A DNA stretch of 64,000 bases from Xiphias gladius (GCF_016859285.1 NC_053413.1:14175001-14239000), one strand, 5' to 3'. Positions 51,198 through 63,800 are shown, numbered from the stretch's first letter. Notes: generated by a model not told the origin, from the sequence alone. Numbers and translations are program-made.

Positions 51198-52993
51198 CTG
51201 TGTGGAGTGGGTGGGGCAGATGTCACGTTTGGGGGAGGGGCTAAGAGCTCTGGCAGGGAATATGGCCAAAGATAGACTGAAGATATTCAGTGGTGGGGGA
51301 CAGATTTCGGACTGAAATCAACCACCTGAATGCTGGCAGTATCAATCCCTTTCATTTCCGTGGTGTCTTTGATTTCCCTGTGATAGTGCAGATAAAATAA
51401 ACTGATTCATAGAACTGCAACATGGGCTTTAACATCAAACAATGTTAAAACATTTCTATGCTGAAAAATTGCTCATGCAGACACTATGTTCTTATCCTAA
51501 CATTCCGTCTCTGTACTTTTTACTCTCCTTTTTTCATTGTAAATCGAATTTTCTTAACCACAAATATATAAATGGCATGGTCTATCATCCTAAATTCTCA
51601 TCACCTTTAAAATAAAAAAAAATAAAATCATACATAGCACATGCTGTACATTGCACTCACCTGCATTGGTAGAAATGCAACAACTCCTTAAGATGTTTGA
51701 GGTAAAAGTGCAAAAGCAGCAATTATAACAAAAAAGAGAGGAGCAAAGTGTTGCATAAACAGGCAACTGCTTCTCCCATGCTGGACAGAGACTATATGTT
51801 GACCGCTGGAGGATGTATTTTAGCATTTCTTACTCCTCTGCAGAATAGTTCTTGTTCCTGCGCTAAGTGCTCCAAATTTTACTCAACACTTACAAGCTGT
51901 AAATGAAAAGAAAAAATTAAAGACGAGAATCCATGCTTCAAAAGAGACTAGCATTTCACGTCTCTGTTGTCACGTGTGCATTAGTTTCAGTGATGTGTGT
52001 AGATCTGTGTGTGTGTGTCTCATCACGTGGTGACCAGAGGAGATGCTGTCGTGGAAATATATAGGAACAGACAGAATGGGGTGTGCTGCATGAGTGTATA
52101 TGGGAGTGGTGGGTTTCACAAAAAAAAAAAAAAAAATTGTTAGAAGCAAAAATATTTAGAGACAGCAAATATTTGAAAAACAAAATTTTGGAATTTTATA
52201 AAGACCAAACCACATTTTATTCCAAAATAGATGACTGGAAAGACGTTTTGCAACACCCACTTTCATTAAGTTGCTCTCATCTCTTCAGATGCACTGCACA
52301 ACTTCCCATAATTTTCAGCTTTATAATTTTTTGATCATGGAAACAAACTTATTTAGCAGCAAAAGGTATTGGGCAGTATGAAATTTTGTAATAGAATAGT
52401 GTGCATACTCACATCACAGATGCAATAATGCATGTAACCCATTGACCAAGGTCCCAGGTTTTATTCTTTCAGGGTTAAATGTTAGGATATTAACAGTTTT
52501 TGCATAAAAACTGTGTGGTATACTGAGGCTCTCATTGTGCTTAGGAACCTCTGCTTCAGTTTCCCCTTTCAGCTTTGATTTGAATATTTAGCCCCTTTGC
52601 CAAGGGCTGCAGCTGCAATTTATGCAGGACGTCACTGAAACAGTCTCTGGCCCAATGTTGCGTGGAAAACTAAACAGGAGTCACTAGACGTTTCAAGAGT
52701 TCCCATCAACTAGATGAGTGTTTAATTTACTAAATCGTAGTGTGGAATTGGGTATCCTACCATTGTACACCCAGGGCATGCCAAGAGGTTTAGCACCATG
52801 GCAACACTTGGATTACAGATGAAAACACAAATGAGACCAAGTTCTAAGTAAAACATGGTTTATTGAATGCTCAGTATTATAGGACACCAGCCCCTGAAAG
52901 AGAGTTATGGTTGAGAAATGTAACTTAAATTCATACTAATGTAAACATTTACGTGCAGTATAATACAGGTTAGCCTTACCATTCAAAGTTGAC
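51198..52993. other. Region between schip1 upstream exon and the ZP-N-like gene
   Basis: Possible continuation of schip1 5' exons around 51339-51381. The rest is AT-rich with no recognised exon. The right end is the 3' UTR of the minus-strand gene that follows. Confidence 0.35.
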
Positions 52994-55176
52994 TTATTTA
53001 GGTTGTGGATTTTTTCCAGTCAACTTGAGGAATGTCTTTTCCTGCTGAGCGGGAAACCATGGGACAGGTTGCCAGTAGTGAAAGCCTGGGTGTGGGTGTG
53101 CTTGAGCCTGGAGTCCAGATTTGTAACCAGAATGAGGCCCGTATTTCTGGTAATATGGGAGTTTGCCAGCCTTGTTGTATTCGTACGACACATAGGGAGT
53201 GAAGGGGAGCATGTGATAAGGAACATATGGACTCATTGGGCCTGGATAGCCGCTACTGCTGGGTGTGGTAGTATGGGAACATGGTTTAGTTGTTTGTGCA
53301 GTGGGAGCAGAGGCAGTCGTGGGACCAGAGGCAGTCGTTGACTTCAGTGTAGGGCTTGATTGACTCGGTTTACTTATATCACCTGGCTTAGTTGTGGGAG
53401 TAGGATGCCGAGTAGTTTGCATTGGTTGACTTGGATTTTCTGGGTATGGAGGCTTTCCATAGAAATGCTGAATGATTGGGTAGTAGTAAATTTCAGAGCT
53501 GTCAGGGTTTTCTGGCAACTGGTGTCCTGCTGGAGGGTAGTAGGGATAGTAGGGAAAATATGGTGGGTAATTAGGGATTGATGGTTTTTGAGGAGTCTTG
53601 GTAGTCGAGGCTGAGGTAGTCATGATGGCTGTAGTCATTAGAGTAGTGCCAGGTCCAGTGGTCGTGGCTGGGGGCACAGTGGTCGTGGCTGGGGGCACAG
53701 TGGTCGTGGCTGGGGGCTTTGGGAGAGGGTAGTAGGGGTAGTAAGGGTAGTAAGGGTAAAATGGGTAGTATAGATAGTAAGGATATGCAGGAGGATTTAT
53801 TTGCGGTTTCTCTGTGGCTGGCTTGGTAGTTACAGTGGTCGTGTCAGGCTTAGTAGTTGAAGGAGGCGCAGTGCTGGGGGCTGGTCTCATCATATACATG
53901 TAGTAATACCAATAGGCATATGGATTGCGAGGATCGTAGATGGAATATGGCTGATTCACTTGTCGTTTATGACGATACAGGTTCCGGGGCCTGTGAGGGA
54001 AAGGAAGTTTCAAGGGATGCTGAGCAGGCTTGGGGGTAGTTGAAGCAGGTGTTGCACCAGGACTTTTAGATATGGGGCACATGAGTTTAACTGGAGTCTC
54101 CAGCCAACTCATTGGCACCACATAGTTCCCATTCTGAAACAGGAATATACAAGTAACTTAACTGATAATACATTTAATCTGTAGTTAAACACTTGTAAAT
54201 GTTGGTTTTAACTTGCTCTACTAGGCTCATCCTGACAAACCCCCCAGAAGTTAGTTTTTACTTTGGACCATTTATTTAAAAAAACCTCAGAAGTAGCAAT
54301 AAACTGAAGCTTCATGGATACCATCTGTTGAGGGATATACACAACCTTCGATACTTTCAGCATTGGTTTACCTATTTACCACCATATAAATCTTTAGTTA
54401 ATTAAAGCATTAGGGGCAGGGGTATACCTCTCGTATCACATTGCAGCCATCATAGGGAACAACCAAAACGAGGCCGAGTGCATTCTGCTGCCGTGAGTAT
54501 CCACAGGCTTCAGGCACCCGGATCAGAGGAAGGGGACGTGCATTGCCTAAGAGGAAGCGTAGAGCCATTATTGTATACTAACATGTCAAGCATATACAGC
54601 TTTAACCATAACCTCAGAGCTTGGTTATGTTACAATACCCGTGTCTAGCTGTAAATTAGCAGCTCCAGGTCCCATGGCTTTCAACTTCATCTTGGTTTGA
54701 CCACAATGCAGAGTAGGATTCAAGCGCCTCCATGCTGCTTCGTTGGCCATGGCATCCTTCAGCTGTGATGTCTGTTTGAGTTTCTCTTTAGAAGTTCAGA
54801 TACAAAGTTAATACTTGCCATATCCTTTGATTTTTTTCCCTATGGATATTTGCATGAAGGATATCAAATAACTGTACAGCAAAATCTTACTTGTTCCATC
54901 TGACTGATCTGAATCAACATTTGGCAAGCCATCCTTACTTGTGGGAGCAGCAGCAGAGGCAGATCCCGATTCAGAGTTAAGCTCTTTCCCATTAAAGAGA
55001 ATGTTTCCTTTCCTCACTTCCATCACTGCAGCCTCACTAACCGCCTCGTCTCGTTGAACTCTTTCGCTCATCCCTCTCAAGCTAGAACAAGTCAAACTCG
55101 GGGCCAAAGAGCACAGGAGCAATAGGACTGCTACAGTTTGACATGATCTGCAGCTCCTTCCAGCTTCACCTGCCAT
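52994..55176 (-). CDS. Secreted ZP-N-like protein with Pro/Thr/Tyr-rich tail (tandem copy A)
   Basis: Not a family I can name. Four exons on the minus strand (55176-54891, 54785-54639, 54546-54428, 54133-52994) join in frame to 563 residues. A signal peptide is clear (VAVLLLLCSLAPS near 15-27). A module with four cysteines follows at about residues 123, 159, 179 and 203, with motifs HCGQTKMKLKAMGPG, CGYSRQQNALGLVLVVPYDGC and PVKLMCP. The spacing and pattern resemble an isolated ZP-N fold of egg-coat proteins. A furin-type site RHKR at about 238-241 separates the module from a long low-complexity tail with YPYYPYYPYYPL and three repeats of PPATTTV. No ZP-C half and no membrane anchor are visible. 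A TATA box at 55253-55247 and two E-boxes lie upstream. The start at 55176 was chosen as the first ATG before the signal. Confidence 0.75.
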
Positions 55177-55246
55177 ACTGGAGCTGCACGCCTGGAGCAA
55201 ATGGAGAGCACTTTATTTTAAAACTGAATGACTGGATGCCAGTTTT

Positions 55247-55339
55247 TTTTATACCGAGTAGGTATTGGCACCAGGTAATCAACCAATCAGATTCTTCAGC
55301 TAGAGCTTGCACCTGTGTTAATTAAGGTCACAACAGGTG
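55247..55339 (-). promoter_or_regulatory. TATA box and E-box pair of ZP-N-like gene A
   Basis: On the minus strand TATAAAA at 55253-55247 lies 71 bases upstream of the ATG. CACCTG at 55310-55315 and CAGGTG at 55334-55339 lie upstream of it, 24 bp apart. This is a compact arrangement typical of a tissue-restricted gene, and oocyte expression through FIGLA is a guess from motif type. Confidence 0.5.
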
Positions 55340-57366
55340 GGCTTGCTTAGACCCTAATTTCACTGTTGCCTCAGGTCAATTAAGTCAGCCCTGCATATTT
55401 ATCATATGACATGAAATAGGAGACATGCCATTTATTTTAGAAGTTATTTTTGATATCAAGTTCTGCAAATATTTATCTTTGGTAGTATATTTTATCAGCA
55501 TATACAGTACATACTCTGTGTGACGCTTGAAGTTTGCAGTGACGTCCCTTGTTCAATGATTAAGGGAATTTAATGACTTTTATTTGTATATCAGTTCTTT
55601 TTTATCTCTACATTACATGCAGGAATGTATGCGGTACAACATTGTTTCTTCAGCGCTTGCTATTGATGACTTTAAATTTCATAGCCATACCAAGTAGTGA
55701 ACATTCAGACAAGAATAATACAGACCTACATGAGACAGCTTTGTCTGGGAATGGACGAAATAACTGTTAATGGTAATATATATGAAAGAGCAAGACAATT
55801 CCAATTTAAGACCCATACAATTAACAGTATATTTCTCTCTTTATATTATGAGCTGTGTCCTTACCCATTCTATCATAGTCTATAAAATAATAGATTAAAC
55901 TGTAATGGCACATGGGGAAAATTATTAATCAAACCTGTTAAATATAAAAAAAGTAGAAAATTAGACTGAAAGTGGACGACATGAAGAGATAACATTTTCA
56001 CCACTGTTCCAGTATTGTAAGAATATGTAGATTAGACATGAACATGATATAACATGACATGAACACAAAGAATCAAAAATAAACCAATAACGTAAAAATG
56101 ATTCCACATGAAATAAGTGGAGAAATAAAACTTGAAAGCCCCCATCTGTACTAATCTATGAATGCTGAACAGGTTGCATTAATATGGGATTTCATTCTCT
56201 TAAATGTATATCCTCACCTTGAGAAAGTACCTGTATTCTCACAATTTAGAAAATCATAGACAAAACCCATGTGTCCACTACAAGTTGCTAAGTTTTTAAG
56301 ATGCACCAGCAAGCAGACATTTCAATGCAAATCCCATTTACAAGTCACAAGTCTACAGATGTCATGCGAAGGAGCTGCTGAGATATGTGCTGATTAGGAA
56401 CAATTTAGAGGTTGTTTGAAATTAAAAAGTTCTGTTGATTAGTGTCAAAAAAGCTCTATCAAGATGCAATCCACCTTGATTTAAAGTATTAAAATTAAAT
56501 GTAGGGGAGTATGGATATTTTTTTTATAAACACTTTACCCTATGGAAATTATTACTCTGGTTTAATAATTTTGAACGCATTCTCTGATCTGGCTATAAGA
56601 CTACAGCTTCATTTCCCTCACTGCCAATGGCCTTTTATAAAAATAACAGGTATAGGTTTCATATAAACTCTTCCCGTTTTATGTATAGATACACAAAAAA
56701 AAAATAAAACAGCATTGCCCCTCAGTTTTTGGTGTCTCCATTTCAGAATTGGCACAATTTAAATTAAGTTTTATAAATCCTAGTTTACACCCTCTCTCCT
56801 TACTTCCATCACTGCAGCCTCACTAGGCTACACCCTCTAAATGTCTAAAATGTCATTTGTGACAAATCACTCATTAACAGCATTTTAATTTTATACACCC
56901 AAAGCTAGAAGCTCTCAGTTGTCAAATTGAGTGGTTTCGTATCCAAAATGTCAGTGAACAAGCAAAATGTGCATGTATGTTTTAGGACCATTGGCAACAC
57001 ACAACAGTTCCATGACCCAAATGTTCACTTTGCTCTGCCAGCTTGTAAGGAAGGGAACAATTTAAAGTGAGCATTTCAGTCATATGGACTAGTGACAATG
57101 TTCCTGACATACACATCGCTTCACCTTTTCACACTGGCCTTCTAGATACTAGACGGCGCTATGTTTGACATCTGAAGAGCCTCTTGTCTGTAGTAAAGAC
57201 CTTTTTCAATATGGGCTATTCATCTCTCCCACACACCCACCAAATCCCATTTTACCAGCCTTTCCACATTATCCCTTCAACTGCCCCAGAGAATTTCACT
57301 AAATACTGAGAGTCACACACACTCACTTATGTTAGTCAAACCATTTAATATACATTTTTCAGCAGA
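55340..57366. other. Spacer between the tandem ZP-N-like genes
   Basis: AT-rich. It contains one short fragment (56801-56825) identical to part of exon 1 of gene A and otherwise nothing recognisable. Confidence 0.45.
56795..56828 (-). pseudogene. Isolated fragment matching exon 1 of ZP-N-like gene A
   Basis: ACTTCCATCACTGCAGCCTC followed by ACTA is identical to a stretch of exon 1 of gene A (55016-55040, encoding the SEAAVMEV region). Matching bases extend a little on either side. No flanking exon sequence or splice sites are kept. It may be a relic of a third tandem copy or a small patch of duplicated DNA. Confidence 0.4.
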
Positions 57367-59337
57367 CTAGCCTGAAGGAGGGGGATAAGGAGGAGGAAAT
57401 GGCATAAATGGAAATGGAAGGTGGACATGCGGATGAAAGTGGGGGTGATCGTGTGGTGCTGGAGTCAGTACGGTGTCAGTTTTCTTAGTTGTGGTGGTGG
57501 CAGTTGTGGTTGGTGTCGTCTCTGGCTTAGGGGTTGGATATTGTGGAAAGGGAGGCATAAGAGGAGGGAAAAGAGGATAGGGAGGATATGGAGGAAAGAC
57601 AGGCATGTACGGCGGGAACTGTGGCAACTGAGCTTTAGTAGTTGGTTTACTTGTGGTCGCTGAAGTTGTTGGCAGAGGTCTGGGTAGGGGCCATGGAAAG
57701 GGGGGATAGAAAGGTGGGTAGAACTGAAAAGGAAATACTGGGGGAGGAGCCGCAGCTGCTGGCTTTGCAGTGGTTGTTGATTTGGTGGTCGTTCCAGCCG
57801 TTGTGGTTGGCGCTGCTGTTGTAACTGGGAGGGGGGGAGGAAAGTAGGGATAAAAAGGAGGGAAGAAAGGGGGGTATTGCGGAAATTTAGGCATTACTGG
57901 TTTCTTTGTTGTTGTCGCTGCCGCCGTTGTAGCTTCTGATACAACGGCTGAAGGGTACTGAGGATAAGGCAGGTAAGGTGGAAAGAAATAGGATGGGGGA
58001 ATTTTAGGATATGAAACATCTGGGTTCTTGCTGAGGTGGGGCATCAGAGGCATCTGGGGCACGTTAGGGTAGGATGGAGGGTACCTGGGTGTCTGAGGTA
58101 CAGGCTGATGTGGGTCAGCAGTTGTGGGAGCAGGTGCTGCAGGTTTGGGGCACCAGAGAGAGACTGGGATTCCCTGCCAACGCATTGGCAGCATGTAACT
58201 TCCACCCTTGGGAGAAAAACAGAATCCAATTAATTACAATGAGGCTTAAACTAAGTTTTGATTAATCCACAGGATCATATTTAGTCTACTAGAAAATGCT
58301 CAATTTAACACAGACTAAAGTAAGTGTATTGTGTGTTGAGTCCAAAACACAAATTATGTAGTTTGCAGTAATTTAAAGCCTTGCATTTTGAAAATCTAGA
58401 CTCAGCCGAATGATTAGAATTTAGGAAATAATAGTCTAGTTTGTTACCAGTATTAGCCACTGAACATTAAATTTAGACCAGAACAGCTTTCATTTTATTT
58501 CTGGAAATAAAAATTACCTCTTGAACCATATTGCAGCCATCATACGGAACCAACATAATAAGTGAAAGGGAGTTCCTCTGCATGTTGTAGCCACAGGTGG
58601 AAGGGATCTGGGGCAGAGGCATTGGAGGTCCATTTCCTGTAGGGGTTTAAAGGAGGAAGAAAATTATAATAAAAATATATCTCTTGGCAAAACACTGGTG
58701 CAAATACCTACAAGGTAGAGCTTACACATGCATGGTACTTCTCATGAACCACTTCACTCTACCTTGTTCCACTGCAAACTGTGAGGCTCCAGGTCCCACT
58801 GCTCTGAACTTCATCTGGTCCCAACCACACTGCAGGGAAGGCGCCATGCGCTTCCAGGATGCTTCTCTGGAACTGATATCATGCGCTTGTCCTTTCGACC
58901 AGCCTGACAGGAAACATTCAAATGAGAATTTTGCTACTGATCACAGCCCATTGTGACCCCCCCTCTTGGAGCTGTGGTGATGTCAGTATGCAGAAACTTT
59001 ACTACGCAACACCTGCAGTGTAATACAAAGACCTCAGATTTCTACCTGCAAAGTCCGATTGATAAGCAGTTTCATCCTGCACGGAAGCGTTTGAGGAGGC
59101 TTTCCTGGTCCCGTCTACGACCTGCGACTCAAGGCCTGACCCGTTCTCGACTCTCCCGAACACAATTTTCCCCTCCTGGACACCTGTCGTTTTGGCTGCG
59201 TCGGCTTTTTTTCGCCCTTCCCGACTCTCCGTTTTCGTCAGTCGATAACAGTCCACCGTTTGCGCCAAGTAACACGCCAGAAGAAAAGCTGCAGCCAAGC
59301 AAACCGTAGCGCTTTTCCGTTTCCCTCTGCGCGTCAT
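57367..59337 (-). CDS. Secreted ZP-N-like protein with Pro-rich, His-ended tail (tandem copy B)
   Basis: Paralogue of the gene to its left. Four exons (59337-59046, 58903-58763, 58636-58518, 58206-57367) give 463 residues. Exon sizes 292/141/119 are close to 286/147/119 in copy A, and splice phases are identical. A signal peptide (AAAFLLACYLAQTVDC) precedes the same four-cysteine module, with LQCGWDQMKFRAVGPG, CGYNMQRNSLSLIMLVPYDGC and PVSLWCP. The tail is rich in Pro, Phe, Tyr and Thr, with PPFYPYFPPPLP-like units, and ends in a histidine cluster HDHPHFHPHVH that copy A lacks. No furin site equivalent to that of copy A was seen. Residue identity in the module appears to be under half, so the duplication is not recent. 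Function is unknown; egg-envelope or other extracellular matrix is the best guess. Confidence 0.75.
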
Positions 59338-59509
59338 TCTGTCGTGCGTAACTCCTGGATATGTCAAGTGCCGGCGGATGCTGCCTTCCCGCGGCTATTT
59401 GTGTCGCAACGTTTCCTTCCAGCGGGTGCTGCGGGCGCCGCAGCAGCCAATCAGAAGCCGCGGCGGGGCCGGCTGATCGCTCGTCCCTCGAATCATCTGG
59501 AAGTGGGTA

Positions 59510-59543
59510 CACCTGGGTAGGATGTCACCGTCGCCCTCAGGTG
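59510..59543 (-). promoter_or_regulatory. E-box pair upstream of ZP-N-like gene B
   Basis: CACCTG at 59510-59515 and CAGGTG at 59538-59543, 28 bp apart and about 175-205 bases upstream of the ATG, within a GC-rich promoter-like stretch. No clear TATA box was seen. Confidence 0.4.
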
Positions 59544-60767
59544 AGGAGGAAACGGGGGAGCAGGAAGGCGCTTTTTATGCACTTCAGTGTCAGGTTCAGA
59601 AACCAATATAAATGTGATCACTTATTTCATCTCTTATTATCCCTATTATTAGTATCCCTATTCGAATAGCCATCTCATTTATTTTCTTTCTCTGTTTTGT
59701 TTTTAATTCGTGAACATAACACAGCATGAACAGAGAGCCATCTTTTGGGCAACTGGCGTTAAAACATGTTCACTAGATGGAATAAATTGGACGAAAAAAG
59801 TGCATAAAGGAGGGGTTTAAAGCAGGGAGTGGAAAAAAAAGTAGATTTACATTAGTCCTTGGTGGCGCTTCAGAGTTCACTCTTGACCTGTGTTGAAGAT
59901 ACTGTCATAGGAAAGAAAGCTCAAAGACAGCTAGAGAATGGACCCGGAGGTTAGGTTGTTTTGCAAAAGAATGGACTTTGAAGCCCAACTTTTACGCCAA
60001 CAAGTGCTCAGAAAAAATTAAAATTTGAACATCTACAGCTCCATGACAACTGGGCAAACTCCATCTGCGGATGAAGCTCCAGAACAGCTACTAAATGGAC
60101 CTTGAGGTGAGATTATTTTGTATTTTATGTCTCCAAACCCTTTCTGCCTTTTAGGTCAAACACTCAAATGAACACTGGATTAAAAAATTACCATATTAAG
60201 ATAACTGAATTTGAACATATTCAAAACTGAATCCAGATTCAATCCAACAAGATCTGACATTTAATCTTTTTTTGTTTTTTTTTTGTTTTGTTTTTTTAGG
60301 GGCATACAATTGACATTCAATTTCAGGATCCTCTTTCCTTATTTTCCGCAGCGCACGTTGAGTTGGTGTACAGTCAGCACCCTGACAGTATTATACAGTT
60401 TATTATAACTTTATTATAACTCATTGCATCTATTGCTACTAAAACTAGTCAGCCCGCAGCAGAAATGAAGTCTGCTACTACGTTTACACATTGCTCTCAA
60501 CAGCTCTTTCGTCTCCAAGGTTACTGACAACACCAGCAAGTGTGAGGCATTAGTGAATATTTGACTACCACTGAGGTGAGTGTATTACGTTGTGTTTTTT
60601 TTAATTTTTTATTAGTGCGCTATATCCTGCTCAAGATAAACTCTCAAGCAGATACATTTTATAGGTGTTCTGCCTTTCCTTGTGTTTATTCTGCCACTGT
60701 CCTTTTCTGTTTTCTTGTCTAATCTCATTTTTATATATTATCTACTGTGTCTATTTTCCTCCAACAG
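59544..60767. other. Intergenic and probable erich6 leader
   Basis: AT-rich region between divergent genes. Splice-donor-like sites after GAG at 60111 and 60571 (ACTGAG then GTGAGTG) suggest one or more non-coding leader exons of the following gene. No upstream in-frame ATG joins them to a coding frame. Confidence 0.35.
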
Positions 60768-60866
60768 GAGAGCAACTTTACACAAACAGTGAACGCTGTT
60801 ATTTCCTCCTGGGACAAAGACACTGAAATCAGTAACTGCAGCACAGTAAGAAGGACAGAGACAAAG

Positions 60867-63800
60867 ATGAGGTCCAGTTTTTCCTGTGAGTCTGCTCCTA
60901 ATATGATTAAAATGATATTATGAAAGTAAAATAGGATAATCGAGTCATCTGATGCAAAGAGGAATCATTAAGTAGCTGTTGTATTCAGGTCAATCCTTAC
61001 CTGTCTGGGACTTAATTCAATGATGCCACAATGACTTTTGTTTTGCCATTAGATGCCACCTCTGCTACATTAGAGCATGAGCCGCTGTGGGTCCTGAATG
61101 ACCATGTGAGACAAATCATAGTCATAGATAGATTAGTGGGAAATACATTACATAAATCTGTTTTCCTTTTCAACCATGTTTTTAATCAAGAACCATCAAG
61201 CTTATTAATGACTTGTTTAATTTATTTGATTTGTATTTTTCTCTGGGATTGGCGAGAGGATACAAGAGGGCTGTCCACAGTCAGTTAGTGATCCACCCAC
61301 CTATTGTATCAGAGCTGCAGGAGTTCTGAGGTACAATCGGGAGTCTGACAACCACAGGATAAACTTAACAGCCATTCTTCCAGAGGTACTAAGATCAGAT
61401 TTCTACCTGCTGTCGTAAATTCCCATTTAGAGCAACATGTCTTTCAGTTACTCATCAGTGCAATCTAAAAACTGTTTTTCTAGCCTCCATCTCTGACCGA
61501 ATATGCATTGAAATGTGAGTACTGCGGGGAAAAGGCCAGACCATCACTCGATCTAACATGGCTACAGGAGCCCGAGGTGAGGCAGATAGTAAATGTTCAA
61601 AACCAAGTCCCCAAAATTTACCTGATGCACTGCTGACCCCCTTGCATCCTCCATCCTAGACGGCTCCCCTCTTCTGTTGCGCCCAGCGGCAGCAGCTGTG
61701 TGAGATTCTGGTGAAGCAGAGATGTTTGTTTGAGGGGAGACGTGACCTGAAAACCGGTACTCCAACATCACTGGAAGACAAGCCAGCCGCAGTGGTGGAG
61801 GAGCTGCTCCTCCAAGGAAGGGAGATGGACGACCCCAACAAGTTTATCATGGATTTACCAAGTGTACTTGCGTACGAATTTGCATTTTAAAATGTTACAT
61901 AGACCCTGAAATATAATCAGTACTTATCATGAATATTAGTGCTTAGCAGAAATAACAGGAATGATGTATTTGGAAATTTTTCACAGGACACAGTCAGAAC
62001 TGGGAATCCATGAGGATTGCCCAGTCCAACTACCTGTGAAAGAAACCTGTGAGTAACTGCTCAGTGAGCAACATACACATCGGCAGCTTTAAATCTGTTC
62101 ATCCACGATATGCATTTTTTAAATTTTTTTTACTTGTTCAGATTATTGGTAAGAAACTAAACAATTGTGACTTAAATGGCTTTGTGAGACCAATACAGTT
62201 TGTTCTGTGCTACTGTTTAGTCGCCTCAACGTCAAAGGTCCTCAGCTTCCGGCTCTCTGGTGCTCCAGGAAAAGGATGCTGGACAGCGTATCCTAGTAGC
62301 GCAACTGAGAAGTGCTTGAAAACAGAAGGGGAAGAGGCGCAGGTGTTGGTCCCTTTTTGCGACCACAAGCCACTTCAGTTTGGCATATGTCATCATCAGG
62401 TATCCAAAAATTACGGTTATGTTTTCTTTTGTGACCTATTGTTTGTTATATTTAAATCAATCCTAAGAATATCTTAAATAATTGTTCCTATCAACAGTGA
62501 TGAAACCACACCATATATGTATGTATGTGTGTATGTGGCCACAATGCTTCTAATCAATGCACAAACAATACAATTTGTTACATCTTGTAAATGTTTTTGT
62601 CATGCAAATAAGGATAAGTATTAATGATTATATACCTGTATGACTATTATAGGGTTACTCCACCAAATTAGTTTTATACTTCGATTAAGTAGGGGGACTT
62701 GCAAGAGACGAATTGTCGAAATCAAAGCAGCAAAGACAGAGATATCCTGACTTTTAGCCCATAGTATGCCTCAGGCTCCAGAAATAATTGCTCCTACATT
62801 TCCCATAATGCAGCACGATAGCATCTTTTGTCAGACCCTCTGTGCCTAGCAAAGGCCCTCATTTTTCAAACTTGTCACCATCATTTTGTAATAGAGGCTT
62901 TCTGTTAAGAAACTGACTTTGGTGGAGTGCCCCTTTAATAACAGGAGATATGTAAAAACATTTAAAGCATCAAATATCTTTTAAATTTTTGAATCTTACT
63001 GTATATATTTGCAGGATGGAGGTGAATTTCTACACAAATATTATTCCAATGGCATGAAATTTCTTACCTTGTTCCCTGATGGCTCTGCTCAGGCCTTGTA
63101 TCCACCCAGATTTGATGTTTCGAGATTTTATCATGTGGTGAGATTGTCAGCTGGTTTTGGGGTAAAGACCAGGAAACAATGCAAAATTAATAAAAAGAGC
63201 AATGTGAAAATTTAAGCCAGAACAAATCGTGTGTTAGATTGTATAGGCAATGCAAAATGCACTCTACAGTGGGTGTCCCCATCCTTATCGTCATGGCAAC
63301 AGTTATCCCTCGGGCATCTTGGCTCTTGTTGTTGTGGTCACTGAAGAAAATGGAAGGGTCTGCATCGTGTATGACGACAGCTATGCCCCCAATCAGTCGA
63401 TTAGAGCCGTGTTCCAGTCTGACGGCAGGGCGACATGTTATCACAGCAATGGAAACATATGGTACAGAGTAAAGTGTTTACATTTATCATTTAATTATTT
63501 AAAAATGTATTGGTAATAAATACAATTTAGTTAATTTCATTATTTAATTGTTACGTAAATATAAATTAGGCTAATTAATATCCTGTTCATATACGAATGG
63601 GTGAATATTATGTATGATTTTAGGATAAAATGATTGAGGTGCAAATATAATTAGTTTTATCCATAGTCATAGACAATGACGCTAACGGTGTGTATATATA
63701 TGCATTTGTGTGTCTGCGTTCATGTCGCAGGCTGTCCTTAAACAGATCAGGAGGTCAGTGTTTGGATGAGGGAGGTGCCAGAGTTCGTCGGTGGAGCTGG

